From contig NZ_LMUH01000006.1 of NCBI RefSeq assembly GCF_009766105.1, forward strand, positions 249,303 through 285,438: a stretch of DNA of 36,136 bases. The letters run 5' to 3'. Positions 1-8,809 of the stretch are shown piece after piece. Origin of the DNA: Granulicella sp. S156 (GTDB lineage: Bacteria; Acidobacteriota; Terriglobia; Terriglobales; Acidobacteriaceae). The notes below the pieces were generated by a model that saw nothing but the letters and a program-made list of their open reading frames with translations, did not search any database and was not told the DNA's origin. Positions within the stretch are counted from its first letter, which is position 1; every line of letters starts with the position of its first letter. A program made the translations under genes and the position numbers.

Positions 1-1
1 G

Positions 2-2155
2 CTGGGTACAACGCAGAGTCTTGTCTCTGTGGATGCGCTCCAGGAGTTTCGAGTGCAAAGCTCCACGTATTCGGCCGAGTATGGACACTCACCCGGTGGC
101 CAGTTTTCACTGCTGACCCGGTCTGGAACGAATAGCCTCCACGGCAGCGTGTTTGACTATCTCCGCAATAATTTCTTCGACTCGAACGATTGGTTCAACG
201 ACTACTATGGCAAACCGACGCCGGCTCTGCGTCAGAATGACTTTGGTGGAACAGTCGGAGGACCCCTTTTTATACCGCGGCTCTATGATGGCAAGAACCG
301 CACATTCTTCTTCGTTTCCTACGAAGGATTGCGTCTCACACAACCGACAGCGGCGACGATTCAGTACGTCCCTGACCTGTCTATGCGGCAGCAGGCATCC
401 TCGGTTCTGCAGCCCATCCTCAATGCCTATCCTCTTCCGAACGGGATCGACTATGGGACCTCGGCGAACCCGAGCCTTGCTCAGTTCATTGCTCCGTTCT
501 CTTTGCCTAGTTCCATCGACTCGACCAGCTTCCGTGTAGACCAGAGCTTCACGCCGAAGTTGGCCGTCTTCTTTAGATACAGCACGACTCCGAGTTCCAC
601 GGCGTCCCGTCCCTTCTTCGCGCGCCAGACCTTTCAAAGCAATACACAGACCTATACGCTGGGTGCCACGAGCCAACTGTCGAGCAACGCAAACAACGAG
701 TTTCGGCTGGGCTACGGCAGCAACGATGCCACTGTAAAGGGTGCTGTCGATAGCTTCGGCGGTGCCACCCCAGTCAATCTGGCCGCCGCCATGGGAGCGG
801 GAGGCATTACGGCGCCCTACCCTGTGATGTACTTCAACATCGCAGGGATCGGGACCTCCGATTTCGCGGTTCCTGACTCCGGAAACGTGAACCGTGAATG
901 GAATTTGATCGACAACTTTAGTCTTTCGCTCGGTCGGCACCAATTCAAAGTTGGTGCTGACTACCAGCGCATTCGATCCACACTCGATCATAGTTATGCC
1001 GAGATATTCGCGTACTTTGCAAGCCCCACTTCAATCCTCAACAATGAGCCGGATGAATCCGAAGTCGCCCGCTTCAAATCAGCGACGCCGATCTTCAACG
1101 ACACGGCATTGTTTGCTCAGGACGAATGGCACGTTTCCTCTCACATCAATGTTTCCATGGGTGTGCGCTGGGAAGTAAATCCACCACCGACCGAAGCAAG
1201 CGGGGACAACGCCTACACCCTATCTGGAGACATAGATAATCCAGCTTCGCTGTCTCTCGCGCCCCAAGGAACTCCTCTATGGAAAACGGTCTGGTACAAC
1301 TTTGCTCCACGCCTGGGTGCTGCCTGGACGGTTCACGATCGAACCGGCTGGGAAACGGTTCTTCGTGGCGGAGGCGGAGTATTCTATGACACGCTCAACC
1401 GCGTGGGGGCTCTGGGATACGGTGGCTTGGGTTTTATCGCCTTCAAGCTTTATAGCGGAGCCTCGATTCCTTACACTTCAGACCAACTCACGTTCCCAAT
1501 CACGGTCACGCCTCCGTATACCGGAGCGTCGATCTATGTTTTCCCCCAACACCTTCAACTGCCGTATACGCTCGAATGGAACACAAGCCTTCAACAAGCC
1601 CTCGGCAAACAGCAGTCGCTGACGATCTCTTACGTCGGGGCCGCTGGCCGACGCCTGATCGGGGAACAGCAACGCTCGCTGTCTGCGCTCAATCAGACCT
1701 TCTCCAATGTCTTCTACTTTCCCGGCGGGTTGACTTCAAATTATGAGGCTCTTCAGGTTCAGTTCCAACGATCGGTTGCCCATGGAGTCCAGGCACTCGC
1801 GTCCTACACCTGGTCTCATTCTCTCGATCTGGGATCGACGGACACGGCACTGCCGCTTCAGCGCGGCGACTCCGATTTCGATGTTCGCAACAGCTTTCAA
1901 GGCGGCCTGACCTGGGATCTCCCGCTCGTCAACGGCAACCACATTTTCGCGGCGCTTCTGGACAATTGGGGTCTCGATGGACGGTTGATCGCGCGTGGAG
2001 CGTTTCCCGTACCGTTGCAAGGCTCCTCCTATGTGAATCCCGCAGATGGAACAGTCATCGGGAACACCGAGCGCCTCCAGAGCGAACGTAGCCTCTTCGA
2101 TGACGCGTCCAAGTTCATGGAGTCGTATCGTGCTCAGGGGCGGGACCTTCGTTGA
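2..2155 (+). CDS. TonB-dependent receptor, Oar-like, partial at both ends
   Basis: An outer-membrane beta-barrel protein of the large acidobacterial Oar-like TonB-dependent receptor group, thought to import or bind large substrates. The reading frame is open from the window edge, so the 5' end (signal peptide, carboxypeptidase-like domain, most of the plug) lies outside. What is visible starts at the end of the plug (VDALQEFRVQSSTYSAEYG, then GGQFSLLTRSGTNSLHGSVF), followed by alternating barrel strands rich in aromatic residues. Typical markers are FFFVSYEGLR, NLIDNFSLSLGRHQFKVGADY, LFAQDEWHV and LQVQFQRSVAHGVQALASYTWSHSLD. Family-like sequence stops near base 2050, just after RGAFPVPLQG and NPADG. 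The last 35 or so residues are unlike the family and are read from the antisense strand of the neighbouring kinase gene. The usual C-terminal barrel strands are missing, so the product is probably non-functional. Confidence 0.8.
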   Translation: MGTTQSLVSVDALQEFRVQSSTYSAEYGHSPGGQFSLLTRSGTNSLHGSVFDYLRNNFFDSNDWFNDYYGKPTPALRQNDFGGTVGGPLFIPRLYDGKNRTFFFVSYEGLRLTQPTAATIQYVPDLSMRQQASSVLQPILNAYPLPNGIDYGTSANPSLAQFIAPFSLPSSIDSTSFRVDQSFTPKLAVFFRYSTTPSSTASRPFFARQTFQSNTQTYTLGATSQLSSNANNEFRLGYGSNDATVKGAVDSFGGATPVNLAAAMGAGGITAPYPVMYFNIAGIGTSDFAVPDSGNVNREWNLIDNFSLSLGRHQFKVGADYQRIRSTLDHSYAEIFAYFASPTSILNNEPDESEVARFKSATPIFNDTALFAQDEWHVSSHINVSMGVRWEVNPPPTEASGDNAYTLSGDIDNPASLSLAPQGTPLWKTVWYNFAPRLGAAWTVHDRTGWETVLRGGGGVFYDTLNRVGALGYGGLGFIAFKLYSGASIPYTSDQLTFPITVTPPYTGASIYVFPQHLQLPYTLEWNTSLQQALGKQQSLTISYVGAAGRRLIGEQQRSLSALNQTFSNVFYFPGGLTSNYEALQVQFQRSVAHGVQALASYTWSHSLDLGSTDTALPLQRGDSDFDVRNSFQGGLTWDLPLVNGNHIFAALLDNWGLDGRLIARGAFPVPLQGSSYVNPADGTVIGNTERLQSERSLFDDASKFMESYRAQGRDLR

Positions 2156-3028
2156 AGTCTGTCTCGCCATCGCTTCTTCTAGGTACTGCATCGTTGAAGG
2201 CAGATGCGCTCGAAGAACAGGCATCCTCTGATCAAAACAGCCGCAGGCGAGCAGGTCCTCGATGTGGGCAGCGCTAGTGATCTGAAGTTCAGCTAGACAC
2301 TGCGTCGCTTGTTCGAATGCATTGCAGCTGAGAGAGTCATAGAGTGGCTGCCCCGCTTCTTCCGTGAGCCACGCATTCCAATCGTTCCGTGCGGCGATGA
2401 ACGGAGGCAAACACTGAGGACAGTAGCGAGAAAGAAGTCGAGTCGTCGAAAGCTCATGAGTGTTTCGGCCACTGGTGGCCTTAAGCCAATAGGCTGGACC
2501 TTCCGTCGTCTCAAAGCACACTAGTGCGGAGGAGCGGCCGACGCTCAGTTGCTGGATGTTCCCGTTGAACACTACCTCACGATCGACAGCGCTCTCTCGA
2601 ATCCATGCTTGAGCTTCCTCAATCCATCCCACTCTTGAGAAAGGACCGCGGTCTTGCGGATCACCTGCCACGATGCTCCGCACCGTGGAACGCTCCGACT
2701 GAGTCAGGTCCTGCTCCGCCACATCTTCGACGGATACAGCCGTTACGCTTTCAGGAAGAAGGCTCGACTCGAGCCCACGGGCCTCGATCACTGCGCATGA
2801 TGGCAGTTCCTCGGACTTAGGCAAAAGATCAAGCACGATCGATTGCACGGCCCAATTCGCTTGGAGAACTCCGGTGAGTTGTTCCGCGACGCGAAACTGT
2901 TTAGGGATGTCGATGCGCGGCAATCTGTTCGTTTCGCCATGCTGTTCGACCAACACCATCTTCGACCTCGGCAGGACCAGAGCCACTCGAAACTCTTCTT
3001 GTTCAACGTCTTGACCGTTCACGCTCAT
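1736..3028 (-). CDS. Phosphotransferase (APH)-like kinase, 3'-truncated
   Basis: The N-terminal 180 or so residues match nothing I recognise. They are followed by an aminoglycoside-phosphotransferase-like kinase fold: AYWLKA with a candidate ATP-binding Lys, a hinge-like WLTEEAGQPL, and the helix CLAELQ. Family-like sequence ends near base 2045 at VPDDCSIC, just where the catalytic HGD-x-(3-4)-N loop should begin. From there to 1736 the frame only reads antisense through the TonB receptor gene. The catalytic loop and the C-terminal half are therefore missing, and this is best read as a broken gene. I chose an ATG start at 3028 because GGAGG lies 8 bases upstream; an ATG at 3031 and a TTG at 3043 are alternatives. 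It lies 31 bases downstream of the pqqD-like gene and is probably co-transcribed with it. Such kinases occur beside PqqD-like proteins in some peptide-modification loci, but no precursor or other maturation gene is visible here. Confidence 0.55.
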   Translation of the reverse strand: MSVNGQDVEQEEFRVALVLPRSKMVLVEQHGETNRLPRIDIPKQFRVAEQLTGVLQANWAVQSIVLDLLPKSEELPSCAVIEARGLESSLLPESVTAVSVEDVAEQDLTQSERSTVRSIVAGDPQDRGPFSRVGWIEEAQAWIRESAVDREVVFNGNIQQLSVGRSSALVCFETTEGPAYWLKATSGRNTHELSTTRLLSRYCPQCLPPFIAARNDWNAWLTEEAGQPLYDSLSCNAFEQATQCLAELQITSAAHIEDLLACGCFDQRMPVLRAHLPSTMQYLEEAMARQTSTKVPPLSTIRLHELGRVIEEATFALEALGVPDDCSICGIHIGGALQRYGKRSTRDQPSIETPIVQKRRENVVAVDEREIPGQAALKAVANIEIGVAALKRQCRVRRSQIERMRPGVGRECLDSMGNRSLELNLKSLII

Positions 3029-3059
3029 CATCACGTCCTCCAATGCTGGTGTTGTCGGT

Positions 3060-3314
3060 TCAGCGTGACAACAGACCTTCCGACTTCAACTGCTCCAGAA
3101 AGTCGCGGACTCCTCGTTCCACGATGGCCGGATCGGTCTGGGTCTCGGTCGCGAGTTCCTGAATAGCCTGTTCTGCCGTCAGCCCCTGCTGGAGTCTGTC
3201 CCAGATGAAGCCCCCGGTGGAGTTCAGGGTTGTGATCTGATTGCGTGATACATCTAGAATGGCGGCGCCATCCTGATTCACGACGGTGCGGAGTTCGGGG
3301 AGGGGTAACGACAT
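3060..3314 (-). CDS. PqqD family peptide-binding protein
   Basis: An 84-residue protein of the PqqD / RiPP-recognition-element type. PqqD-like proteins bind leader peptides and present them to modifying enzymes. Visible family hallmarks are a short N-terminal beta region (AAILDVSRNQITTLNSTGGFIWDRL, of which the N-x-TGGFIW core is most typical) and a C-terminal helical part (TAEQAIQELATETQTDPAIVERGVRDFLEQLKSEGLL). The length is normal. The ATG at 3314 has GAGGTG a few bases upstream. The downstream gene is a truncated phosphotransferase-like kinase. I looked on the minus strand upstream (3315-3593) for a precursor peptide and saw no convincing small gene, only an 8-bp inverted repeat (3363-3370 with 3397-3404). 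The protein may be left over from a RiPP-like locus broken by the rearrangement near 2045. Confidence 0.8.
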   Translation of the reverse strand: MSLPLPELRTVVNQDGAAILDVSRNQITTLNSTGGFIWDRLQQGLTAEQAIQELATETQTDPAIVERGVRDFLEQLKSEGLLSR

Positions 3315-3593
3315 TCTGGCACCTCAGGAATCCTCATATCGCCTTAAATGGCGGTTCGATTCCATTCTGTGCAGGAGAAAGAGGAGTCTGGCCCCTACAG
3401 AATGTGTTCAAGGATGCGCGAGTTCTGGCCGCACAACAAGGTCCGGATGGACCATTATTTTTTATGTCCCTCTAAGGCCCATGATTCTCCGAGAGCCGAA
3501 GTTGCGGACACGAAATAACACAACACCCAAGCTTCCGTAGGGTCCGGGAGTTTCACGGAGTGTGTGGGATCGCAGTATTGACGCGTCGGAAGA

Positions 3594-4142
3594 TCAGCGC
3601 TCCTTATCGAGCAAGCGCAACTGAGCCGCACGGCTCGCCAATTCTGTCCGGTTGGCGGCCCTCAATCGCTCGAATAGACCACTCAAAGTGCGTTTCACGG
3701 TACGGGCGCTGACTTGCAGTGTGCTCGCAATCTCACCGTTTGTCTTACCCTTCGCGAGCATCGCCAAAAGTTTCGTCTCCCTGGGCGTGACGAAAGTAGT
3801 TGCGATCCCGCCAGGAATGGTGGCATCACTGGCTTGCTCGTCTACGGGGACACCTGGAGGGCGCGTGGACGAGACGCTGAGGAAGACATCTGCGCGGCAG
3901 GTTACCAATTTTGGCTTAAATCGTGCGATTTCCCGCCGAATCTCTTCCATATCGTAGCTGGGAAGAAATGCGATCTCCATGCGGTCTCCATACTTCAACG
4001 CTTTCTGCGCATCACTCGCATTGCAGGCGAACAGTAACACCCGTATACGATGCTCCGCTTTCGCCTCCGATGTTTTCAGTCGAAGTTCGCCTTCTCGATC
4101 GGTTCCAATCTGAGCTTGGGTAGGGCGAGCTGAGTGTTTCAT
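3594..4142 (-). CDS. LuxR-type HTH transcriptional regulator
   Basis: A 182-residue protein with a C-terminal LuxR/NarL-type helix-turn-helix at about residues 118-175. The motif reads TPRETKLLAMLAKGKTNGEI, ASTLQVSARTVKRTLSGLFERL, with the typical T-x-RE and N-x-EIA signatures. Residues 33-110 resemble a shortened receiver-like alpha/beta fold (RIRVLLFACN, then FKPKLVTC), but the acidic pocket and phospho-acceptor Asp of a true receiver are not evident, so signal input is unclear. It lies upstream of the pqqD-like gene on the same strand, 279 bases away. The start at 4142 is the first ATG in frame with good coding sequence; its Shine-Dalgarno is weak. Targets cannot be told from sequence. Confidence 0.7.
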   Translation of the reverse strand: MKHSARPTQAQIGTDREGELRLKTSEAKAEHRIRVLLFACNASDAQKALKYGDRMEIAFLPSYDMEEIRREIARFKPKLVTCRADVFLSVSSTRPPGVPVDEQASDATIPGGIATTFVTPRETKLLAMLAKGKTNGEIASTLQVSARTVKRTLSGLFERLRAANRTELASRAAQLRLLDKER

Positions 4143-4473
4143 CCGAGGTCACCGGAACTGTTGAGGATGGACAAGGCGTGCGTCGCCGTAGTCCGCAAGC
4201 CATCTCAGCAGCATAGGGCCGAAATCCAAGAGTGCAAGAAATTTCTCTGGCTGTAGAGGATTCGCCACATAATTCAAACCACGATCGATAGGTGCGTTCG
4301 CAATAGGGACGCTCTTTTGGCCAAGCTAGTCGGGCCTTTGAGGCGGCTCCGGACGGATGAATTCGCAACTGGCGCTCGTCGCGCCCGAGTATGTGGAAGG
4401 GTAATTCTTAGTTTCCAGATCGTGGCTGTGGCGGAAAGGCACCTTAAGAATTGAAGATCACGTCAAGAATATT
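4143..4473. other. Intergenic region without recognised gene
   Basis: This stretch of 331 bases lies between the LuxR-type gene and the end of the sigma-54 activator gene, both on the minus strand. It should hold the LuxR-type gene promoter. A 118-codon minus-strand frame (4012-4368) crosses it but overlaps the start of the LuxR-type gene, has no recognisable protein family and is rich in Arg, Ser and Cys, so I do not call it. I see no repeat or strong hairpin. Confidence 0.4.
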
Positions 4474-7164
4474 TCAGATCGAGCGCCCTTTGAATTTCGA
4501 TGGATCAATACCGAGGGCTTTCATCTTTGCGGAAAGGGTAGTAGGTGGAACGTGAAGGATCGCCCCCGCGCCGGATGGCCCGTAGACTTTGCCCTGCGTC
4601 TCCACCAGTGCGCGTTCAATCAGCAGGCGCTCGTGATTCGCCATCTCTTTTTGGAGTGAACCCATCGGGGCGTCCTCAGAAGAGCGAGACGCAAACAATT
4701 GCTCCTCGTCGATTGAAAGTAACTGGCCGTTCGCAACGATCACGGAGGTATCGATGACATTCCTCAGCTCCCGGATATTTCCTGGCCAGTCATACGATCG
4801 CAGCAACTCCATTCCACGCGCTTCAATGTTCCGAATCGGTCTTCCGTGCCGGGCTGCTGAGAGTGCAATGAAGTGAGTGACAAGCATGGGAATGTCGTCC
4901 CTTCGTTCTCGGAGCGGTGGCACCTCGATGGGAAAGGCGTTGAGCCGATAGAAGAGATCGGGACGGAAGTCGCCAACTCGCATCGCCACCTGAAGATCAC
5001 GATTAGTGGCGGCGATGACACGTACATCGGCCGAAATGGGTTTTGACCCACCGAGTCGCTCGAATGTGCGCTCCTCAAGCACCCGGAGCAACATGGCTTG
5101 CGTGTCGATTGGAAGTTCTCCGATCTCGTCGAGAAAGAGCGTGCCGCCGGCAGCCAGTTCAAACTGACCCACGCGTTGTCGATCGGCTCCGGTGAAAGCT
5201 CCTCTTTCGTAGCCGAAAAGCTCTGCTGCCATGAGTGTGGCGGGAAGCGCAGCACAATTCACGCTGCGAAAGGGCATGCGTGCTCGTTTCGAATTCTCGT
5301 GAATGGCTTGAGCGATCAGCTCTTTGCCAGTGCCGGTTTCACCGGTGATCAAGACGGTGGCATCGGTGGAAGCGACCTGGTCTACTCGGACGAGTGTACG
5401 TTGCAGGACGGGGGACCCACCGATAATCTGTTCGAACCGATTCCGTTGGATATCGGCGAGTTCGCCTTGGAGGGCAAGGTTGAGTTCCTGCAATGAGATG
5501 TTCTCGCGGCGGAGTTTCTCTTGCAAAGCCTTGTTTTCATCGAGCAGTGTCTCATTGTCCCTAAGCAGGTTCTGGAGCGCCTCACGGTCTGCATGCTGCT
5601 CCGTTTCGTCCATGACCGTGCCGATCATCTCTTTCTCTGGGTCTCCGATCGAAAATGGTCTGCCCAGAAAGCGGACAAATCGAATTGAGCCGTCAGGCCG
5701 ACGAATACGATGTTTGTGATCGATCGCCTTCTTTTGTTCGACAGCCTCATGCCATAGGGCAGTGAGTTCCGGCTCGTCGTCTGGATGAACACGCTCGCAA
5801 TATCCTGAAGGGAACTTTTGTTCACCTTGTGGATCAACACCCAGGATGCGGAGCAACCCCTGGGACCAAGAACTCTCGCCAGTGGTTGCGTTCCAAGCCC
5901 AACTGCCGGTATGGCTAATCTCTTGTCCTTCCGTCAAATAGGCGTCTCGGTGGCGGAGTTCCTCCTCGATTCGCTTCCATTCCGAGATATCCCTAGCGGT
6001 AACAGCAAGGAAAGAGGGTTCTCCGGTTCTTGCATCGGGAATCACAAAAGATATGCAGTGCAGAGGAAAGCGCGTGCCGGTTTTGAGATTCCGCCCCATA
6101 GTCTCAAACTCACGCCATCCCCGCTGTTCGAAACCAAGGGCTAGCGTATCGCTGGCTCCTCTCTGATCAGACTCGAAGAAAAACTCAAGAAGGCTGGTCC
6201 GCTCGATGTCTTCACTTGCTTCCAGACCGATCAGTTTCCGCCCGGCGTGGTTTACAAAGACGGCTAAACCGCTCAAGGTCGCAACCCCTACAAAATCGGG
6301 GCTATTCTGCACCAGCGTGGTCAGCATTTGTCTTTCCGATGCTTGTGCGCGGCGTTTTGTATTGTCGAATATGAGTCCAACAATGCCGTTAAACTGTCCG
6401 TTCTCGAGCAGAGGTATGGCGGAAATGGTGGCCGGGAACTCTGCGCCGTCTTTCCGAATGCGCTGGACCTCGCGGTTCACAATGCTTTTGCCTGAATGTA
6501 GCTCCTCCTCCAGACGCTTCCATGTTTCCTTCTCACTATCTGGCAGCGGGGCAGAATGTCCGACAAGTTCGCCAGGATCGAACCCAATCATCCTCTCGTA
6601 TGCGGGATTGCATCGGCGCACTATGCGATCAGTTTCCAAGAGGGCAACTCCAAATGGAGCGGCGTCCAGAATCGTCTTGTACTCCGCGTTGATCCTGGCA
6701 TACTCGGCGGTGCGCGCCTGTACTTCAGTCTCGAGCTGATGTCGTGCCTGTCGCAGTGATCGCTCAAGGTGGCGACGAGACCGAGTCAGTAAGTAGATCA
6801 AGACTGCAAATACGGAGTAAACCTCAAAGAGTGGGAGATCATACGGCGTAACATGGGACCACCCGAGCGGGGAGGGAAGGAGTATCCTCAGCCCCAAACT
6901 GCAAAGAACTATAGCGAGGATGCCCGGGCCATTACCGCCATACCAAAAGCTCACCCCTATCGCGGCCACGAATGGGAGAACATTGGGACTGCGCACATGG
7001 TTATGCTGCAACAGGTACTGGATTGAGAAGGCGGCCGCAACGGATACAGCCGCGATGCCGTATCGGGCAACGGCAGATGACGTCGGGCGTGGCTCTGGCT
7101 GGAAACTCCATCTCGGCATCGCGCTCTCCGTGCTCACATCATCGACCTCTACGCGTTCGTCCAA
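4474..7164 (-). CDS. Sigma-54-dependent activator with membrane sensor and PAS domains
   Basis: An 896-residue enhancer-binding protein that should activate RNA polymerase carrying sigma-54. Hydrophobic segments at about residues 32-52, 62-75, 79-98 and 108-127 form a small membrane anchor. A coiled-coil stretch follows (130-165), then three PAS-like domains (about 165-270, 280-395 and 405-525). The last PAS has the PAS_3-type core ([32 protein letters not shown]). A second coiled coil (525-580) leads into the AAA+ domain: Walker A GETGTGKE at 608-615, the sigma-54 contact loop GAFTGA at 655-660, Walker [12 protein letters not shown] at 673-683, and [10 protein letters not shown] near 733. 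A Fis-type HTH closes the protein (845-885). No phospho-acceptor receiver domain is present, so input is probably through the membrane/PAS part. Targets are unknown; no clear sigma-54 promoter was found nearby. Confidence 0.9.
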   Translation of the reverse strand: MDERVEVDDVSTESAMPRWSFQPEPRPTSSAVARYGIAAVSVAAAFSIQYLLQHNHVRSPNVLPFVAAIGVSFWYGGNGPGILAIVLCSLGLRILLPSPLGWSHVTPYDLPLFEVYSVFAVLIYLLTRSRRHLERSLRQARHQLETEVQARTAEYARINAEYKTILDAAPFGVALLETDRIVRRCNPAYERMIGFDPGELVGHSAPLPDSEKETWKRLEEELHSGKSIVNREVQRIRKDGAEFPATISAIPLLENGQFNGIVGLIFDNTKRRAQASERQMLTTLVQNSPDFVGVATLSGLAVFVNHAGRKLIGLEASEDIERTSLLEFFFESDQRGASDTLALGFEQRGWREFETMGRNLKTGTRFPLHCISFVIPDARTGEPSFLAVTARDISEWKRIEEELRHRDAYLTEGQEISHTGSWAWNATTGESSWSQGLLRILGVDPQGEQKFPSGYCERVHPDDEPELTALWHEAVEQKKAIDHKHRIRRPDGSIRFVRFLGRPFSIGDPEKEMIGTVMDETEQHADREALQNLLRDNETLLDENKALQEKLRRENISLQELNLALQGELADIQRNRFEQIIGGSPVLQRTLVRVDQVASTDATVLITGETGTGKELIAQAIHENSKRARMPFRSVNCAALPATLMAAELFGYERGAFTGADRQRVGQFELAAGGTLFLDEIGELPIDTQAMLLRVLEERTFERLGGSKPISADVRVIAATNRDLQVAMRVGDFRPDLFYRLNAFPIEVPPLRERRDDIPMLVTHFIALSAARHGRPIRNIEARGMELLRSYDWPGNIRELRNVIDTSVIVANGQLLSIDEEQLFASRSSEDAPMGSLQKEMANHERLLIERALVETQGKVYGPSGAGAILHVPPTTLSAKMKALGIDPSKFKGRSI

Positions 7165-7205
7165 TGCACACTCGTGGCTATGGATCGCATTAGGGTCGGA
7201 CTTCT

Positions 7206-7254
7206 GTTCGCATCAGGGATGGAATGGCAACCCCATTCCATCCCTGATGCGGAC
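7206..7254 (-). terminator. Long near-perfect hairpin after tetR 1
   Basis: Bases 7206-7227 pair with 7233-7254 around a five-base loop: 22 pairs, all Watson-Crick except one G-T, with 19 contiguous perfect pairs (7209-7227 with 7233-7251). The hairpin begins directly beyond the stop codon of the minus-strand tetR 1 gene and precedes the sigma-54 activator gene on the same strand. Position and strength fit a transcription terminator or read-through barrier, but no T-run follows on the minus strand, so intrinsic termination is not certain. A small repeat or MITE-like element is an alternative. Confidence 0.55.
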
Positions 7255-7866
7255 TTAGTAGCCCATGTGTCGTAGAGCTAGGTCAACGACCCGATGCAAT
7301 TCAGCCTTTGTCGCTCCATTCGCCGCCTGAATTCCTAATCCCTGAACCAACGTCCCCAAATATCGTGAGAAGTCGGCTGGATTCACGCCTGTCTCCAACT
7401 CACCGTCCCGTTGTGCTTGCTGCAAGCGCCTCTTAACGGCAGCATCGCCGTGTTTCCTAAATTCAATCATGGCCTGTTTGACGGATTCCGCGTCTGTACC
7501 GCAGGCAAGGGCAGCCTGAACGGAAAAACACCCTCTTGGGTTGTCCGGATTTGAGAGAAAATCGGCCGTTCCACGCAACGTGGATTCGATCACCTCGCGA
7601 AGTGTCGGTTTTTCTAGTGCTTCCCGAAGATAAGCAGCCGGCCCATTGGCGTACCGGGTAGTGGCTAGTCGAAACAGCGCCTCCTTGTCCCCGAACGCTG
7701 CATACATGCTCGAACGGTTGATGCCCATCGCGTCGGTAAGGTCGGACAGTGTAGCGCCTTCGTAGCTCTTTTCCCAGAACACCCGCATTGCAGCATCAAG
7801 GGCAGTATCTTCGTCGAAACCCCTCGGTCGTCCCATCTTTCCGTTTGTGTTGGCTTCAGTACGCAT
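7255..7866 (-). CDS. TetR/AcrR family repressor (TetR 1)
   Basis: A 203-residue repressor-type regulator. The N-terminal TetR HTH spans about residues 12-65 (MGRPRGFDEDTALDAAMRVF, then ATLSDLTDAMGINRSSMYAAFGDKEALF); the rest is a helical ligand-binding domain with the motif DNPRGCFSVQAAL. The paralogue at 18924-19541 shares the identical stretch GINRSSMYAAFGDKE across the recognition helix, so both should read the same DNA. The ATG at 7866 lies 15 bases from the left box of control element A, which suggests autoregulation. Ligand is unknown. The region's reductases and pump suggest an electrophile, quinone or aromatic compound. The Cys after NPRG is shared by both paralogues but is common in this TetR subgroup, so it is no proof of thiol sensing. 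Confidence 0.92.
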   Translation of the reverse strand: MRTEANTNGKMGRPRGFDEDTALDAAMRVFWEKSYEGATLSDLTDAMGINRSSMYAAFGDKEALFRLATTRYANGPAAYLREALEKPTLREVIESTLRGTADFLSNPDNPRGCFSVQAALACGTDAESVKQAMIEFRKHGDAAVKRRLQQAQRDGELETGVNPADFSRYLGTLVQGLGIQAANGATKAELHRVVDLALRHMGY

Positions 7867-7881
7867 ACAGTATTTGATGCA

Positions 7882-7954
7882 CTTCTGGACTAAAAAGTCT
7901 AAAAGTTTTGCATCCTGCTAATTTTAGAGACATCTGAATCGTTAAGTCCAGATG
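7882..7954 (+). promoter_or_regulatory. Control element A (predicted TetR operator/promoter)
   Basis: This is the most symmetric of six related elements. The left dyad at 7882-7905 has half-sites CTTCTGGACT and AGTCTAAAAG around AAAA. TTGCATCC sits at 7908-7915, 14 bases follow, then ACATCTGAA at 7930-7938. The right dyad at 7931-7954 has half-sites CATCTGAATC and AGTCCAGATG around GTTA. The two dyads start 49 bases apart. TTGCAT could be a -35 hexamer for plus-strand transcription, with the right dyad over the -10/start region; the left dyad lies next to the tetR 1 start. The promoter and operator roles are inferred; the conservation is seen directly. Confidence 0.65.
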
Positions 7955-8326
7955 TGCGCCTGTTTGTCGGCGGAAGTATAACCAAGGAGAAGAAGAGAGT
8001 ATGTCCAGGCAATTCCCCCTATCCATCCGAAAAGTTCACCGGGCGCCACGTCCTGGCTCCGCATACTCTTCGGCTTCCTTGGGGCGACCAATCTTCACCT
8101 TGTTCTGGCAGTGGGCAGCGCAGCCGTGCTGCTCGGAAGGGTAGATTGTGCGACGCACCTTGAACCGCACGCAGAGGCGATTCGAGCAGTATTCGTGGAG
8201 CCCACGTCTTCGACGATTCAGTAGTTGTACCGGCGCGCTCGGCCTTCAATTCGACAGTCGGAAGCCGAGCAGTTTTAGCAAGCACGTTGTCAATCAATTC
8301 ATTTCCACCCTTGAAAGCAGGTTTAG
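7955..8326. other. Intergenic region with possible decayed small membrane protein gene
   Basis: No intact gene is visible between control element A and the DinB-like gene. An ATG at 8001 preceded by AAGGAG opens a frame that ends after 47 codons without recognisable sequence. In another frame, 8057-8224 reads like a hydrophobic protein fragment (WLRILFGFLGATNLHLVLAV, then GSAAVLLGR) that ends at a stop. A start in one frame and plausible coding sequence in another suggest a frameshifted remnant of a small membrane protein gene once driven from element A. I do not recognise the family. Confidence 0.25.
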
Positions 8327-8809
8327 GTGACCTACGAAGAACTCTCTATCGGTACGGCAATCAGTTCGTGGAAGCTGGCGATTACCCGTCTTGACCAAAT
8401 GTTTTCGTCTTTGCGAGACAAAGATCTTCAGCGTGAGGTAGCCCCCGGCAGAAATAGGGTCTTCTACCTTTTGGGCCACCTCACTGTTGCCCATGACCGC
8501 CTATTCCCAATACTGGGTCTTGGTGATCGACTCCATCCCGAGCTTGATGAAGATTTCTTCACGAACCCTGATCGCACCTTTCCCGAGGATGACATATCGG
8601 CGACCGCCCTCCGGCAGGCATGGTCCGAGGTCAACAGCAAACTTACCGCAGATCTGGTGAGACTTCGTCCAGAGCAGTGGATGGAAAGACAGTCTGCCGT
8701 ATCAGACGAGGGTTTCGCCAAAGATCCTCTGCGCAACCGTCTCGCTCTGTTGATAAGCCGTACCAATCACGCATCGTTTCACGCGGGGCAGATCCGGCTC
8801 GCGTCTTGA
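8327..8809 (+). CDS. DinB family protein
   Basis: A 160-residue protein with the DinB/YfiT-like four-helix-bundle pattern, a fold in which metal-binding His residues often serve thiol transfer or hydrolase reactions. Evidence includes the helix WKLAITRLDQMFSSLRDKDL, GHLTVAHDRLFPILGLGDRL with an early His, and the C-terminal helix NHASFHAGQIRLA, whose H-x-x-x-H spacing is typical of the metal site. The GTG start at 8327 has a weak AGG-type ribosome site; no better ATG in frame precedes good coding sequence. It stands alone downstream of control element A, with a degraded stretch between. A thiol-dependent detoxification role would fit the region but is inference. Confidence 0.8.
   Translation: MTYEELSIGTAISSWKLAITRLDQMFSSLRDKDLQREVAPGRNRVFYLLGHLTVAHDRLFPILGLGDRLHPELDEDFFTNPDRTFPEDDISATALRQAWSEVNSKLTADLVRLRPEQWMERQSAVSDEGFAKDPLRNRLALLISRTNHASFHAGQIRLAS

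Noticed and set aside
107..991. Long minus-strand open frame of 294 codons opposite the TonB receptor gene
   Set aside because: It lies wholly antisense to well-supported receptor coding sequence, has no recognisable family, and its Arg/Val-rich composition is typical of shadow frames.
4012..4368. Minus-strand frame of 118 codons overlapping the LuxR-type gene start
   Set aside because: It uses a different frame from the clear HTH protein, and nothing in it is recognisable.
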